DNA of 64,000 bases from Natrinema marinum (GCF_024296685.1 NZ_CP100763.1:558001-622000), one strand, 5' to 3'. Counted from the stretch's first letter, positions 24,161-33,744 are shown. Numbers and translations are program-made. The notes: a model not told the origin generated them from the sequence alone.

Positions 24161-25126
24161 ATGGCAATGTCACCGGACACGCCCGGACTTCACCACGTGA
24201 CGGCGATCGCCGGCGACCCGCAGGACAACGCCGACTTTTACGTCGGCACGCTCGGCCTGCGGTTGGTCAAGCGGACCGTCAATCACGACGACACCGGCAC
24301 CTACCACTTCTACTTCGGCGACGGGGAAGGTACCCCCGGCACGAACATCACGTTCTTCCCGTGGACCGATCGGGGCCGAGACGGGCGGTTCGGAGCCGGC
24401 CAGACGAAGACGACCGCCTACGCGATCCCCACCGACTCGGTCGACTACTGGCGCGGCCGCCTCGAGTCCGGGGGCATCGATGTCGAGGCGGCAACCCGAT
24501 TCGACGAGACCGTCCTCCGGTTTTCGGATCCGGACGGGATCGAACTCGAACTGGTAGCGACCGAGGCAGAAACCGCTGGCACTCCCTGGGAGGATAGTTC
24601 GGTCCCTGCCAAACACCAGCTTCGCGGCTTCTATGCCGTGACCCTGGCAGTCGACGGCTTCGGTCCGACCGAGACGATTCTGACCGACGTGCTCGGCTAC
24701 GAACTCGAGAGCGAGGCCGACGGTCGTCGTCGCTACCGCAGCGCGACCGGCGGTCCCGGCTCGATCGTCGACCTGGTCGAGACCGACCCCGGTCGCGGGC
24801 AGATGGGCGTCGGCACGGTCCATCACGTCGCGTTCGCGGCCGAGAGCGTCGAAGAGCAAGCGCGCTGGCGAAAGGCCTTCGCCGACGCGGGGCTGTCGCC
24901 CTCGGAGGTGATCGACCGGAAGTACTTCCAGTCGATCTACGTCCGTGAGCCGGGCGGCGTCCTCTTCGAGATGGCGACGACGGGCCCCGGTTTCACCGAA
25001 GACGAGGCCCTCGACGAACTGGGCGAGCGGCTGACCCTGCCCGAGTGGCTCGAGGACGAGCGCGAACAGATCGAAGCGCAGTTGCCCGACTTCGACGGGC
25101 CGACCGTCGGCTCGGACGGGGACTGA
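24161..25126 (+). CDS. Ring-cleaving dioxygenase, vicinal oxygen chelate (glyoxalase) family
   Basis: 321 residues with two pairs of VOC modules. It starts PGLHHVTAIAGDPQDNADFYVGTLGLRLVKRTVNHDD, and the second half begins LRGFYAVTLAVDGFGPTETILTDVLGYE. Expected metal ligands are His in LHHVT, His in VHHVAFAA and Glu in LFEMATTGPG. This is the MhqO/YdfO-type extradiol dioxygenase group, often linked to quinone or hydroxyquinone detoxification. ATGs at 24161 and 24167 are both possible; I give the first. It diverges from the BKACE operon across a short gap. The substrate is uncertain. Confidence 0.88.
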   Translation: MAMSPDTPGLHHVTAIAGDPQDNADFYVGTLGLRLVKRTVNHDDTGTYHFYFGDGEGTPGTNITFFPWTDRGRDGRFGAGQTKTTAYAIPTDSVDYWRGRLESGGIDVEAATRFDETVLRFSDPDGIELELVATEAETAGTPWEDSSVPAKHQLRGFYAVTLAVDGFGPTETILTDVLGYELESEADGRRRYRSATGGPGSIVDLVETDPGRGQMGVGTVHHVAFAAESVEEQARWRKAFADAGLSPSEVIDRKYFQSIYVREPGGVLFEMATTGPGFTEDEALDELGERLTLPEWLEDEREQIEAQLPDFDGPTVGSDGD

Positions 25127-25249
25127 CTCGGGCCGCGACTCGCTGGCCACCCACCGTCTGCCGCGCGACGTGTCGATTCCGACGGATACGCCGTGCTGAC
25201 CGCTCGAGCGGTGCCGTCATCGCTTCGTTGCGCTTCCGACCGCCGAGCG

Positions 25250-25255
25250 TTTTAT
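25250..25255 (+). promoter_or_regulatory. TATA box of the PAS histidine kinase gene
   Basis: TTTTAT at 26-31 nt before the ATG at 25281, leaderless spacing, within cgttttatccccttc. Confidence 0.5.
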
Positions 25256-25280
25256 CCCCTTCAACGGCTACCACCAGAGC

Positions 25281-28200
25281 ATGAGTACACGATCGAACGC
25301 CACCGGCGAGGTGTTCTGGGGGGATACCGATGACGAGGTGGCGCTCGAACGCTATCGGACGCTCGTCGAGACGATCGACGACGGCATCTTTCAACTGGGC
25401 CCCGACGGAACCTTCGTCGCGCTCAACGAGAAAATCGCCGAGATGACGGGCTATTCCCGAAGCGAACTCCGCGACGAACACGTCTCTCTCCTTCTCGAGG
25501 CCGCCGACGTCGAGTCGATCGAACGGGAACTCCGCGAGTATCTCTCGGCCGAGATCGACGAGATCCCGACCTTCGAATTCGCCGTTCGAACCGCCGACGG
25601 GGAGACGATCCCCTGCGAACTGCGGCTCTCTACACTCACCGACGGCGACGAGTTTCGGGGAACAATCGGCGTCGCGCGAGCCCGGACCGAGACGACGCAA
25701 CCGACCACGCTCGAGTCGGTGCGGCCGTCCTACGAGTCGATCGCCGACGTGCTCGACGAGGCGAACATCGGCGTCATCGTCCTCGGCGAGCGCCTCGACA
25801 TCAGGTGGATCGACGAGACGATCGAGGAGTACCTCGGGCTCGACCGTGAGACGGTCGTCGGACGGAACAAGCGGGCGGTGATCGACGAGCACCTTCGGGG
25901 GACGTACGCCGAACCGGACTCGTTCGCCGACACGGTCCTGTCGGCGTACGATGCCGGCGAGTACATCGATCGCCTCGAGTGTCGCATCGCCGACGACCAC
26001 GACGGAGACGGCGAGGGGCGGTGGCTCGAGTATCAGAGCAAACCGATCAGATCGGGACGCTACGCCGGCGGTCGGATCGAACTCTACTACGATATCACCG
26101 ACCGAAAGCAGTCGGAAGACGCCTTACACGAGAGACAGGAGGCGTTCCAGTCGCTGGTCGACGCCGTCGAAGAGTACGCCATCTTCCGGCTGGCCCCCGA
26201 CGGGCGCGTCATCAGCTGGAACGAGGGTGCGAAGCGAATCAAGGGCTACGACCGCGAGGAGATCGTCGGCGAGCACTTCTCGACGTTCTACACCGACGAG
26301 GACCGAGCGGCGAACGTTCCCGAGCGAAACCTCGCGGTCGCGACCGAGCACGGTTCGGTCGAGGACGAGGGGTGGCGACTCCGGAAGGACGGGACCCGGT
26401 TCTGGGCGAACGTCACCATCACGTCGATCCGCGACGACGACGGCACGAACCGCGGCTATCTGAAGGTAACTCGCGATATGACCGACCGGCGCAAGCGCGA
26501 ACGGGAACTCGAGACCGAACTCCAGCGCATCCTCGGGCGGATCTCCGACGCGTTCTACGCGGTCGACGACGAGTTCCGGTTCACGCACGTCAACGAGCGC
26601 GCCGCGGAACTCCTCCAGCACTCCGAGGCGGAACTGCTCGGAGAGACGCTTTGGGACGTGTTCCCCTCCGCAGCAGCAGTCGACGAGGTCTGGGAGGCCT
26701 TCCACACGGCCCTGGAAACTCAGGAACCGACCAGCTACGAACTGTACTACGACACGCTCAACTTCCGGGTCGAGGCGAACCTCTATCCCTCCGAGACCGG
26801 CATCTCGGTGTACTTTCGGGACGTGACCGAGCGCCGAGAGCGCGAACGGGAACTCGAGCGGACCGAGCGGCGGTTCGAGGCGATCTTCGAGGACCCGAAC
26901 ATCCTCGTCGGCCTGCTCGAGCCCGACGGGACGGTCCTCGACATCAACGGGACGGCGATGGAGTACATCGACGCCGACCTCGCGGCGGTGACCGGCGAGC
27001 CGTTCTGGGAGACGCCGTGGTGGGGTGAGGGCGAGGAGATCCGCGCCGATGTCAGGGAGTGGATCGAGCGCGCGGCGGCCGGCGAGTACGTCGACTTCGA
27101 AGCCGATCTCGTCCAGCCGGACGGCGAACAGTACACGGTCAACGGCGTCTTCAGGCCGGTCACGGACGACGACGGCGAGGTGGTCTCGATCGTCGTCTCG
27201 GATCGCGACATCACCGAGCGCAAGAAACGCGAGCGCGAACTCGAGGAGTCCGAACAGCGATACCGGACCATCGCGGAGTACTTCCCGAACGGGCTCGTCA
27301 CGTTGTTCGACCACGACCTCGAGTACACGCTGGCGGCCGGCCAGGGCTTCGACCGGATCCCGGTCGAGCCCGCCGACCTCGAGGGACGTGCGTTCGACGA
27401 TGTCTGGCCCGACGAGACCGCCGACGAGCTCCGGCCAGCCTTCCAGGCTGCGTTGAACGGGGAGCAACGCTCGGTCGAACTCGAGTACGCCGACCACGAG
27501 TGGGTCCTCCACGCCGTCCCCGTCGCCGACAGCCGGGGCGACGTCTTCGCCGGCGTGACGATGGCGCAGGACATCACCCAGCGCAAAGCGAACCGGCGCA
27601 AACTCGAGGAGACGATCGCCCAACTCGAGGAGTCTAACGAACGGCTCGAACAGTTCGCCTACGCGGCCTCCCACGACCTGCAGGAGCCGCTCCGGATGGT
27701 CTCGAGCTACCTCCAGTTGCTCGAGAAGCGCTACGGCGACGACCTCGGGCCCGAGGCAGAGGAGTTCCTCGACTACGCCGTCGACGGGGCCGAGCGGATG
27801 CGCGAGATGATCGACGCCCTCCTCGAGTACTCCCGGGTCGAAACCCGAGGCGATCCGCTCGAGCCGGTCGCCCTCGACGCCGTCCTCGGGGACGTAATCG
27901 AGGACCTGCAGCTCCAGATTCAGGAGACGAACGCCGAGATCACGACCGACGAGCTTCCGCGCGTCGAAGGGGACGCCAATCAGCTCCGGCGGGTCCTGCA
28001 GAACCTGTTGAGCAACGCGCTCGAGTACAGCGGCGACGGGCCCCCGCGCGTCCATGTCACCGCCGACCGCCGCGACGGCAAGTACGTGATCTCGGTCGAC
28101 GACGAGGGGATCGGCATCGACCCAGCGAATCAGGACAGCGTCTTCGAGGTGTTCCAGCGCCTCCACAGCCGCGGCGAGTACGACGGCACCGGCATCGGCC

Positions 28201-28316
28201 TCGCGCTCTGTGAACGCATCGTCGAACGCCACGGCGGCGAGATCTGGGTCGACTCCGAACTCGGTGCGGGATCGACGTTCTCGTTTACGCTTTCCCCTGC
28301 CGATTCCGACGAGTGA
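25281..28316 (+). CDS. Six-PAS histidine kinase
   Basis: 1011 residues, cytosolic, no membrane segment. Six PAS/PAC units in tandem occupy about residues 20-780 (starts near 28, 150, 285, 410, 530 and 650), each ending in a charged helical linker (DxTDRKxxE, DVTERRERERELER, DRDITERKKRERELEE, DITQRKANRRKLEE). The kinase core follows: H-box with His798 in AASHDLQEPLRM, N-box LLSNALEYSG, and G-boxes VDDEGIGID and DGTGIGLALCERIVERHGGEIW. No receiver domain is fused, so it must act on a separate response regulator or effector. No partner regulator is adjacent. The six stacked PAS units suggest several inputs (redox, gas or light); no heme- or flavin-binding motif can be assigned by eye. Confidence 0.92.
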   Translation: MSTRSNATGEVFWGDTDDEVALERYRTLVETIDDGIFQLGPDGTFVALNEKIAEMTGYSRSELRDEHVSLLLEAADVESIERELREYLSAEIDEIPTFEFAVRTADGETIPCELRLSTLTDGDEFRGTIGVARARTETTQPTTLESVRPSYESIADVLDEANIGVIVLGERLDIRWIDETIEEYLGLDRETVVGRNKRAVIDEHLRGTYAEPDSFADTVLSAYDAGEYIDRLECRIADDHDGDGEGRWLEYQSKPIRSGRYAGGRIELYYDITDRKQSEDALHERQEAFQSLVDAVEEYAIFRLAPDGRVISWNEGAKRIKGYDREEIVGEHFSTFYTDEDRAANVPERNLAVATEHGSVEDEGWRLRKDGTRFWANVTITSIRDDDGTNRGYLKVTRDMTDRRKRERELETELQRILGRISDAFYAVDDEFRFTHVNERAAELLQHSEAELLGETLWDVFPSAAAVDEVWEAFHTALETQEPTSYELYYDTLNFRVEANLYPSETGISVYFRDVTERRERERELERTERRFEAIFEDPNILVGLLEPDGTVLDINGTAMEYIDADLAAVTGEPFWETPWWGEGEEIRADVREWIERAAAGEYVDFEADLVQPDGEQYTVNGVFRPVTDDDGEVVSIVVSDRDITERKKRERELEESEQRYRTIAEYFPNGLVTLFDHDLEYTLAAGQGFDRIPVEPADLEGRAFDDVWPDETADELRPAFQAALNGEQRSVELEYADHEWVLHAVPVADSRGDVFAGVTMAQDITQRKANRRKLEETIAQLEESNERLEQFAYAASHDLQEPLRMVSSYLQLLEKRYGDDLGPEAEEFLDYAVDGAERMREMIDALLEYSRVETRGDPLEPVALDAVLGDVIEDLQLQIQETNAEITTDELPRVEGDANQLRRVLQNLLSNALEYSGDGPPRVHVTADRRDGKYVISVDDEGIGIDPANQDSVFEVFQRLHSRGEYDGTGIGLALCERIVERHGGEIWVDSELGAGSTFSFTLSPADSDE

Positions 28317-28408
28317 CTCGGGTCAGAGGCGATCGAACGGGCCAGCCACGGGCTCCTCGGCTCGAGGGGCCGAGCGGCGAAGCCCACCCCAGCCAACCGC
28401 GACTCTCG

Positions 28409-28416
28409 CTTTTAAC
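28409..28416 (+). promoter_or_regulatory. TATA box of the iron alcohol dehydrogenase gene
   Basis: CTTTTAAC at 25-32 nt before the ATG at 28441, leaderless spacing. Confidence 0.5.
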
Positions 28417-28440
28417 AGCGGTCCGGGCGTACGGGTCTCT

Positions 28441-29667
28441 ATGACACGATCCCGCACGGAAGAGCGCGACGCCGCGTTCCGGTTCGAGTATCTTCCTCCG
28501 ACGATCCGATTCGGTCAGAACTGCGTCGACGATCTCGAGCGGGAACTCGAGCGCCGGGAGCTCGAGCGCGCGCTGATCGTCTGCGGGTCGACCGTGGGGG
28601 ACACGCCCGGCGTGATCGATCCGGTCAGAGAGGGACTTGGCGACCGACTGGCCGGCGTCTTCGACGAGACGACGCCGAAAAAACGGCTCGCGACGGCGGT
28701 CGATGGCCGGGAGGCGCTCGAGGACGCCGACGCCGACGTTCTCGTGACTCTCGGCGGCGGCAGCAGCCTCGACGTCGCGACCGTGATCAGCGTCCTCGCG
28801 GCGGGCGACCGCTCCCACGAGGACGTGGCTGCGGAGTTCGCCGACCGCGGCACGATTTCGGTCCCCGACGAGGGCCTGCTACCGATCGTGACGATCCCCA
28901 CCACGCTGGCCGGGGCCGACCTCTCGATGGTCGCGGGCGTCACCGCCGCACCCGACTCGAGCCCGGTCGACGCGGAACTCGGGGGCGGGATCTCCGATCC
29001 GGGGCTGATGCCCGCGGCCGCGTTCTACGATCCGGATCTGGTCGCGACCACGCCCGAGTCGATCCTCGCGGGGTCGGCGATGAACGGCTTCGACAAGGGC
29101 GTCGAGACGCTCTACGCGGCCAACGCGACGCCGATCACCGACGCGACGGCCCGCCACGGCATCGAGAACCTCGCGGACGGCTTCCGCGCGTTCGGCGACG
29201 GGGACCGCGACACCGAGACGTTCGAGACGATCCTCGAGGGGCTCGTCCTCGTCCAGTACGGGATGTCTCGACCCGGCGAGACGACGGTGTCGATCGTCCA
29301 CGCCTTCGGCCACGGGCTGACGCGGACCGGAGACCTCCAACAGGGGATCGCCCACGCCATCGTCGTCCCTCACGTGCTCGAGTACCTGTTCGAAGCGGAT
29401 GGGGTGGACGCTCGCGCGGGGACGCTCGCGTCCGCGCTCGGCGTCGGCGAGGCCGCGGACCGGCCGGCCGCGGTCGTCGAAGCCGTCGCGGAGATCCGGG
29501 ACGCGCTCGGGCTCCCCTCGCGGCTCCGAGACGTCGACGGCCCCGAGCGAAGCGAGTTCACCGCCGTCGCGCAGGCGGTCCTCGACGACGCGTTCATGGC
29601 CAACGCGCCGCCGGGGCTTGACCCGACCGTCGCGGAACTCGAGGGCGTGCTCGAGGCGGCGTGGTGA
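28441..29667 (+). CDS. Iron-containing (group III) alcohol dehydrogenase
   Basis: 408 residues. NAD(P)-binding GGGSSLDVA at about 103 follows an N-terminal Rossmann-like half. The metal site is in the C-terminal half: Asp in GFDKGVETL (about 220), and His residues in SIVHAFGHGLTRTG and GIAHAIVVPHV (about 285-312), the DHHH set of the group III family. It would interconvert alcohols and aldehydes or ketones. Which one is unknown; maleylacetate reductase and glycerol dehydrogenase relatives also share this fold. It stands alone, with a good leaderless promoter. Confidence 0.9.
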   Translation: MTRSRTEERDAAFRFEYLPPTIRFGQNCVDDLERELERRELERALIVCGSTVGDTPGVIDPVREGLGDRLAGVFDETTPKKRLATAVDGREALEDADADVLVTLGGGSSLDVATVISVLAAGDRSHEDVAAEFADRGTISVPDEGLLPIVTIPTTLAGADLSMVAGVTAAPDSSPVDAELGGGISDPGLMPAAAFYDPDLVATTPESILAGSAMNGFDKGVETLYAANATPITDATARHGIENLADGFRAFGDGDRDTETFETILEGLVLVQYGMSRPGETTVSIVHAFGHGLTRTGDLQQGIAHAIVVPHVLEYLFEADGVDARAGTLASALGVGEAADRPAAVVEAVAEIRDALGLPSRLRDVDGPERSEFTAVAQAVLDDAFMANAPPGLDPTVAELEGVLEAAW

Positions 29668-29809
29668 AGGCGGGCCGATAGCCGGCAGAGGACCCGGTTC
29701 TCGGCCACCGTTTCACTCGGCGAACTGATCGCTCTCTCGCGTTTTCGGGTCGGGACGGTATTATCGACTCGATAGTAACGGTGATCGACGGCGATCGGTC
29801 GACACGAGC

Positions 29810-31180
29810 ATGAGCAGGTACGCGAGACGGAACCTACTGCGGGCAGCCGGACTCACGGTCGCGATCGGGACGGGTGCGGTGACCGGGTCGGGAGCGGCCG
29901 CCGAACGCACGGCCGCGGAAGCGGCGACGACGAACGGGACCGGCGGCTGGTCGTCGACCCGCGGCGATCCGGGAAACACGGGTTTCAATCCGGACGCGAC
30001 CGGCCCGGCGTCGCCGGTCGCTACTGCCTGGTCGCACGACCACGCTGGTCGGTTCGCGGTCGCCGACGGGACGGTGTACCTCGCGACCGACGACGGGCCG
30101 GTACACGCGATCGACGCGACGGACGGGACGCTCGCGTGGGAGACCGAGATCACGACTGCGGATGACGGGGAGGCGGTCGAGGCCACCGGCTCTCCGGCGG
30201 TGGCCCACGAGACGGTGTACGTCACCGCGAGGGAGCCGGATCCGGATCTGGTCGCGTTCGACGCCGCGACCGGGGACCTCCGCTGGCGGGCCAACGATCT
30301 CGGTTACGAGACGAATCAGGCACCCGTCGTCGCGAACGAGCTCGTGTTCGTCGTCGCCGACCAGATCCTGTACGCGCTCGACGCGAACAGCGGTGAGCGC
30401 CGGTGGGAGTTCGATCCGGAGCCGATGCCGACCGACGGCGGGGGGACTCGAGGAGACCCCCTGCAGCGCGAACCCGTGGCCGTCGCGAACGGGACCGTCT
30501 TCGCCGTGAGCAACAATCGACTGTTCGCCCGAGCCGTCGACACGGGGGCCGAACGGTGGACGGATACGGTCGACGACTGGCGCTCGAGCACGTTCTCCGG
30601 CCGTCCGATCGCTGCCGACGGCGTCGTCGCCGTCCTCAAAAACGATACCGTGACGATCTACGACGCCGACACCGGTGCGCGCCGCTCGACGGTTCCCGAC
30701 AGCTCGCTCGATATCCTCGCCGACGACCGCGTGTACGCCGTGACCGAGAGCGGTGACGCCGACCGATCGACCGTCATCGGCTACGAGCCGACCGGCGCCC
30801 CCGTCTGGCAGCCGTCGGACGACCTCGAGCCGATCGCGTCCGCGGTCGCGGGCTCCAAAGCCGTCTACGCCGGACTCGAGGAAGCCGGCGGAGCGGCCGG
30901 CGTAGTCGCTCTCGACCGAACCGACGGGAGTCGCGAGTGGCGCGTCGACACCGACGCGACGCCGCGGCAGCTCGCCGTCGTCGACGACACCGTCTACGCG
31001 AGCGGCGACTCCCTCGTCGCGATTCGGACCGAAGGCGACGACCGAGGCGACGACGGCAGTAGCGGTGACAGCGAGACGACGCCCGGGTTCACCGCCGGGA
31101 CCGGCGTGGCGAGCGGGGCACTCCTGCTCGAGTGGCTCCGCCGACGAACGGCCACCGACGGTGAGCGACGCGTCGAGTGA
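29810..31180 (+). CDS. Exported beta-propeller protein with PGF-CTERM-like tail
   Basis: 456 residues. Twin-arginine-like signal (ARRNLLRAAGLTVAIGTG, residues 5-22), then a PQQ-like/WD-type propeller with repeats such as VHAIDATDGTLAWE, LVAFDAATGDLRWR, LYALDANSGERRWEF and VALDRTDGSREWR. There are no PQQ-site residues (no CC, no WDxD), so it is a scaffold rather than an enzyme. The C-terminus reads TTPGFTAGTGVASGALLLEWLRRR, a PGF motif, hydrophobic stretch and arginines that resemble the archaeosortase A sorting signal. It is therefore probably processed and lipid-attached at the cell surface. It ends 19 bp from a convergent membrane protein gene. Confidence 0.85.
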   Translation: MSRYARRNLLRAAGLTVAIGTGAVTGSGAAAERTAAEAATTNGTGGWSSTRGDPGNTGFNPDATGPASPVATAWSHDHAGRFAVADGTVYLATDDGPVHAIDATDGTLAWETEITTADDGEAVEATGSPAVAHETVYVTAREPDPDLVAFDAATGDLRWRANDLGYETNQAPVVANELVFVVADQILYALDANSGERRWEFDPEPMPTDGGGTRGDPLQREPVAVANGTVFAVSNNRLFARAVDTGAERWTDTVDDWRSSTFSGRPIAADGVVAVLKNDTVTIYDADTGARRSTVPDSSLDILADDRVYAVTESGDADRSTVIGYEPTGAPVWQPSDDLEPIASAVAGSKAVYAGLEEAGGAAGVVALDRTDGSREWRVDTDATPRQLAVVDDTVYASGDSLVAIRTEGDDRGDDGSSGDSETTPGFTAGTGVASGALLLEWLRRRTATDGERRVE

Positions 31181-31199
31181 GCCGTCCCGAACGGTGTCG

Positions 31200-31682
31200 T
31201 CACCGGCTACCGTTCGCGTCCGTCGACGACCCCGTCTCGGCTGACCCGATCGCCGGTGGCGGATCCGCGCCGCGGCGTGGCGGCTCGAGCCCCCTGTGAA
31301 TCGGTGAACAGAGCCGGACCGCGTAGAGACAGAGGATCGTACCGGTGGCGGCGAAGACGAACAGGATGGTCGGATCGGCGAGGTGGACGAGTTTCAGGAT
31401 GTCGAGCCCGAGGCTGCCGAGGAGCAGCGAGAGGAGTTGCCCGCCGTCGGCCCAGTCCGGCACCCGGTCGGCGATGGCGTCTCGATAGTACGTCGCGTAC
31501 AGGAAGCCACAGCACGCGCCGAGGAGTACCAGCGAGGGGTGGTCGATCGGTCGGGGCAGTCCCGTATCGGCGTGGACGAGCCACCCGTAAATCGGTAGCG
31601 CGACGAGCAGGGCCACGAACTCACCGCGACGCCGGTCCGGAAACCGCCAGCTACCGTCCTCGTCTCGAAACCAGTGTCGCAT
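31200..31682 (-). CDS. Four-helix membrane protein, unknown function
   Basis: 160 residues from the ATG at 31682 (RHWFRDEDGSWRFPDRRRG). Hydrophobic segments at about 21-38, 51-66, 82-100 and 106-124, then an Arg/Pro-rich soluble tail. I do not recognise the family. The soluble start WRFPDRRRGEFVALL and the spaced motif PIDHPSLVLLGACCG are distinctive. It follows the queC stop by 47 bp on the same strand, so it may be at the end of the queDEC transcript, although it has no obvious link to deazapurines. Confidence 0.72.
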   Translation of the reverse strand: MRHWFRDEDGSWRFPDRRRGEFVALLVALPIYGWLVHADTGLPRPIDHPSLVLLGACCGFLYATYYRDAIADRVPDWADGGQLLSLLLGSLGLDILKLVHLADPTILFVFAATGTILCLYAVRLCSPIHRGLEPPRRGADPPPAIGSAETGSSTDANGSR

Positions 31683-31729
31683 CGGGAGGGCACCGTCGCT
31701 TCGTTCGACGTGTCGGCTTGTGAAGGTTT

Positions 31730-32464
31730 CTACGACTCGCCGTCGGCGTACGATGGCCGCTCCGCGTACTCGATCGGGTCGCGGACGCCGACGTTCTGGA
31801 ACGCCTGCAGTCGGAATGCACAGGCGTCGCAGGTGCCACAGGCGGGTTCGTTCTCGCGGTAGCAACTCCAGGTGTGCTCGTAGGGGACTTCGAGGTCGAC
31901 GCCGCGCTCGGCGATGTCCGTTTTCGACCACTCGACGAACGGCGCTTCGATCGAGATCTCGGTCTCGGTTTTCGTCCCCACGTCGACGACGGTCTCGAAA
32001 GCCTCGAAGAAGGCGGGCCGGCAGTCGGGATAGCCCGAGAAGTCCTCGCTGTGTGCCCCGATGAAGACCGCCTCGCAGTCGTTCGCTTCGGCGTAGGAGA
32101 CCGCCATCGCGAGCAGGTTCGCGTTCCGGAACGGGACGTAGGAGGTCGGAATCTCGTCGCTCTCGAGATCGGCGTCCGCGACGGCCATCTCGTCGTCCGT
32201 GAGACTCGAGGCCCCGATCGCCGCGAGGTGCCCGGTCTCGATCCGCAGGAAGTCGGCCGCGTCGAACTCGTCGGCGAGTCGGCGGGCGCACTCGAGTTCG
32301 CGGTCCTCGGTGCGCTGGCCGTAGGAGGTGTGCAAGGCGTAAATCTCGTAGCCCCGCTCGCGGGCCTCGGCGGCGGCGGTGGCGCTGTCCATCCCACCGG
32401 AGAGGAGGACGACGGCGCGTTTCTCGGTCTGTTCGTCGGTCGCGGAATCGGCAGGCTCAGTCAT
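31730..32464 (-). CDS. queC: 7-cyano-7-deazaguanine (preQ0) synthase
   Basis: 244 residues from the ATG at 32464. ATP-dependent conversion of 7-carboxy-7-deazaguanine to preQ0. ATP PP-motif LLSGGMDSATAAAEA at the start, central FIGAHSEDFSGYPDCRP, and the zinc cysteines in TWSCYRENEPACGTCDACAFR. Length is normal. In archaea preQ0 is inserted into tRNA position 15 and finished as archaeosine. It is the last gene of queD-queE-queC with 7 bp after queE. A longer in-frame extension overlaps queE and is not real. Confidence 0.94.
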   Translation of the reverse strand: MTEPADSATDEQTEKRAVVLLSGGMDSATAAAEARERGYEIYALHTSYGQRTEDRELECARRLADEFDAADFLRIETGHLAAIGASSLTDDEMAVADADLESDEIPTSYVPFRNANLLAMAVSYAEANDCEAVFIGAHSEDFSGYPDCRPAFFEAFETVVDVGTKTETEISIEAPFVEWSKTDIAERGVDLEVPYEHTWSCYRENEPACGTCDACAFRLQAFQNVGVRDPIEYAERPSYADGES

Positions 32465-32471
32465 ATTTGTA

Positions 32472-33254
32472 TCAGGTCTCGGGCGCGTCGTTCCAGAGGT
32501 CGACGTGCAGTCGCGGCGTGTACCGGAAGCCGTACTCCATCGCGAGGTCGGCGACCCGCGTTCGGGTCTCGGCAAGCCGTTCGCGGGTCGCTCCCTCGGG
32601 CATCAGGAGGACGTCGCCGTCGCGGATCGGCGCGTCGGCGGCCGCTCGCAGGTCCGCGAGCAACTCGAGAATCTCGGGCATATCGTCGGCATCGGTGACG
32701 ACGAACTTCAGTTGGCAGTCGTAGTTCTCGACCAACCGAGAGAGCGTCCTGAGGTCGATGCGGTCGTTCTCGTGGCGCTCGGCCCACTCGCCGTCCCCCT
32801 TGGGATCGCGCTCGGGCGTCGGCGTACTGCTCTCGAGCTTGGGACTCACGGAGGCGAGATCGATCGGCGCATCCCGATAGATCGTCCCGTTGGTCTCGAC
32901 GGTGGTGTGGTAGCCCCGATCGTCGAGTGCCTCGAGCAAGGCGACGCTCTCCTCGTGGATCAGCGGTTCGCCGCCGGTGAGGACGACGTGGTCGGCGTCG
33001 TAGGATTCGATCTCGGCGACGATCTCCTCGAGTCCGAGCCACGCGTGGGTTGGCTCCCAGGAGGTGTGATACGAGTCGCAGAACCAACAGCGGAGGTTGC
33101 AGCCGCTCGTGCGGACGAACACGGACGGCACACCGGCCAGCGTCCCCTCGCCCTGCAGCGAGTAGAACAGTTCGTTGATCGGCAGGCCGTCGGGCGCGTC
33201 CTCGCCCCCGGCCTCGCTCTCCGACTCGAGGTCGACGGAATCGGAAACCGGCAT
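32472..33254 (-). CDS. queE: 7-carboxy-7-deazaguanine synthase, radical SAM
   Basis: 260 residues. Rearranges 6-carboxytetrahydropterin to 7-carboxy-7-deazaguanine. Radical SAM cysteines Cys52, Cys56 and Cys59 (GCNLRCWFC) follow the family's NELFYSLQGEG. SAM-binding VLTGGEPLIH and ETNGT motifs are present. The N-terminal 20 residues are acidic and unconserved. It begins one base after queD ends, so all three que genes are one tightly packed operon. Confidence 0.94.
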   Translation of the reverse strand: MPVSDSVDLESESEAGGEDAPDGLPINELFYSLQGEGTLAGVPSVFVRTSGCNLRCWFCDSYHTSWEPTHAWLGLEEIVAEIESYDADHVVLTGGEPLIHEESVALLEALDDRGYHTTVETNGTIYRDAPIDLASVSPKLESSTPTPERDPKGDGEWAERHENDRIDLRTLSRLVENYDCQLKFVVTDADDMPEILELLADLRAAADAPIRDGDVLLMPEGATRERLAETRTRVADLAMEYGFRYTPRLHVDLWNDAPET

Positions 33255-33255
33255 C

Positions 33256-33744
33256 TCAGATCTCGCTGCCCCCGCAGAGTTCGCTCGTCTCGTTGACCTG
33301 CACGGACACGTCGGTGACCGTCTCGGGGAGCGCCGACGCGAGTTTCCGCTCGAGGACGACGCTCATCACCTCGGCCGTCGGGGGGTGCTCGAGGACGACG
33401 ACCGCGTCGGCGTCGCCGGCCGCTTCGAAGGCCTCGATCAGGGGGTCCCCGGCCTCGAGCAGGAACATGTGATCCCACTCGTCTATGACCGCAGTAATAT
33501 CGCCCTTGTCGGCGATCCACCCTTCTTCGGTCAGGCGGCCCGTGACGGAGACGGCGACCTCGTAGTTGTGGCCGTGGGGTCGCGAACACTTCCCGTCGTG
33601 GTGTTGTATCCGGTGGCCCGAACTGATTCTGATCGGACGGTCTCGTCCGACGTGGAGAGTGCGCTGGGCGCCGACGACCGACTCCTTGCGGAGCGCCTCG
33701 TCGGTTTCCTCCCTGGCCGGCCGGTTCTCTATGCTCTCAGTCAC
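33256..33744 (-). CDS. queD: 6-carboxytetrahydropterin synthase
   Basis: 162 residues from a GTG at 33744. Converts dihydroneopterin triphosphate to 6-carboxytetrahydropterin. Zinc His44 (SSGHRI), His57 and His59 (PHGHNY), and the catalytic Cys53 (GKCSRP) are four residues before the second His, as in QueD. WDHMFLLEAGDP and EHPPTAEVMS are also conserved. An N-terminal extension of about 25 acidic residues precedes the core. First gene of the que operon; its promoter carries a perfect inverted repeat. Confidence 0.93.
   Translation of the reverse strand: MTESIENRPAREETDEALRKESVVGAQRTLHVGRDRPIRISSGHRIQHHDGKCSRPHGHNYEVAVSVTGRLTEEGWIADKGDITAVIDEWDHMFLLEAGDPLIEAFEAAGDADAVVVLEHPPTAEVMSVVLERKLASALPETVTDVSVQVNETSELCGGSEI

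Noticed and set aside
26124-28232. 702-residue open frame on the minus strand
   Set aside because: Antisense to the PAS histidine kinase, whose motifs are clear on the plus strand.
29810-31180. Second PQQ dehydrogenase
   Set aside because: It has propeller repeats but no adjacent cysteine pair, no WDxD motif and no conserved Glu/Asn, so it is not a quinoprotein enzyme.
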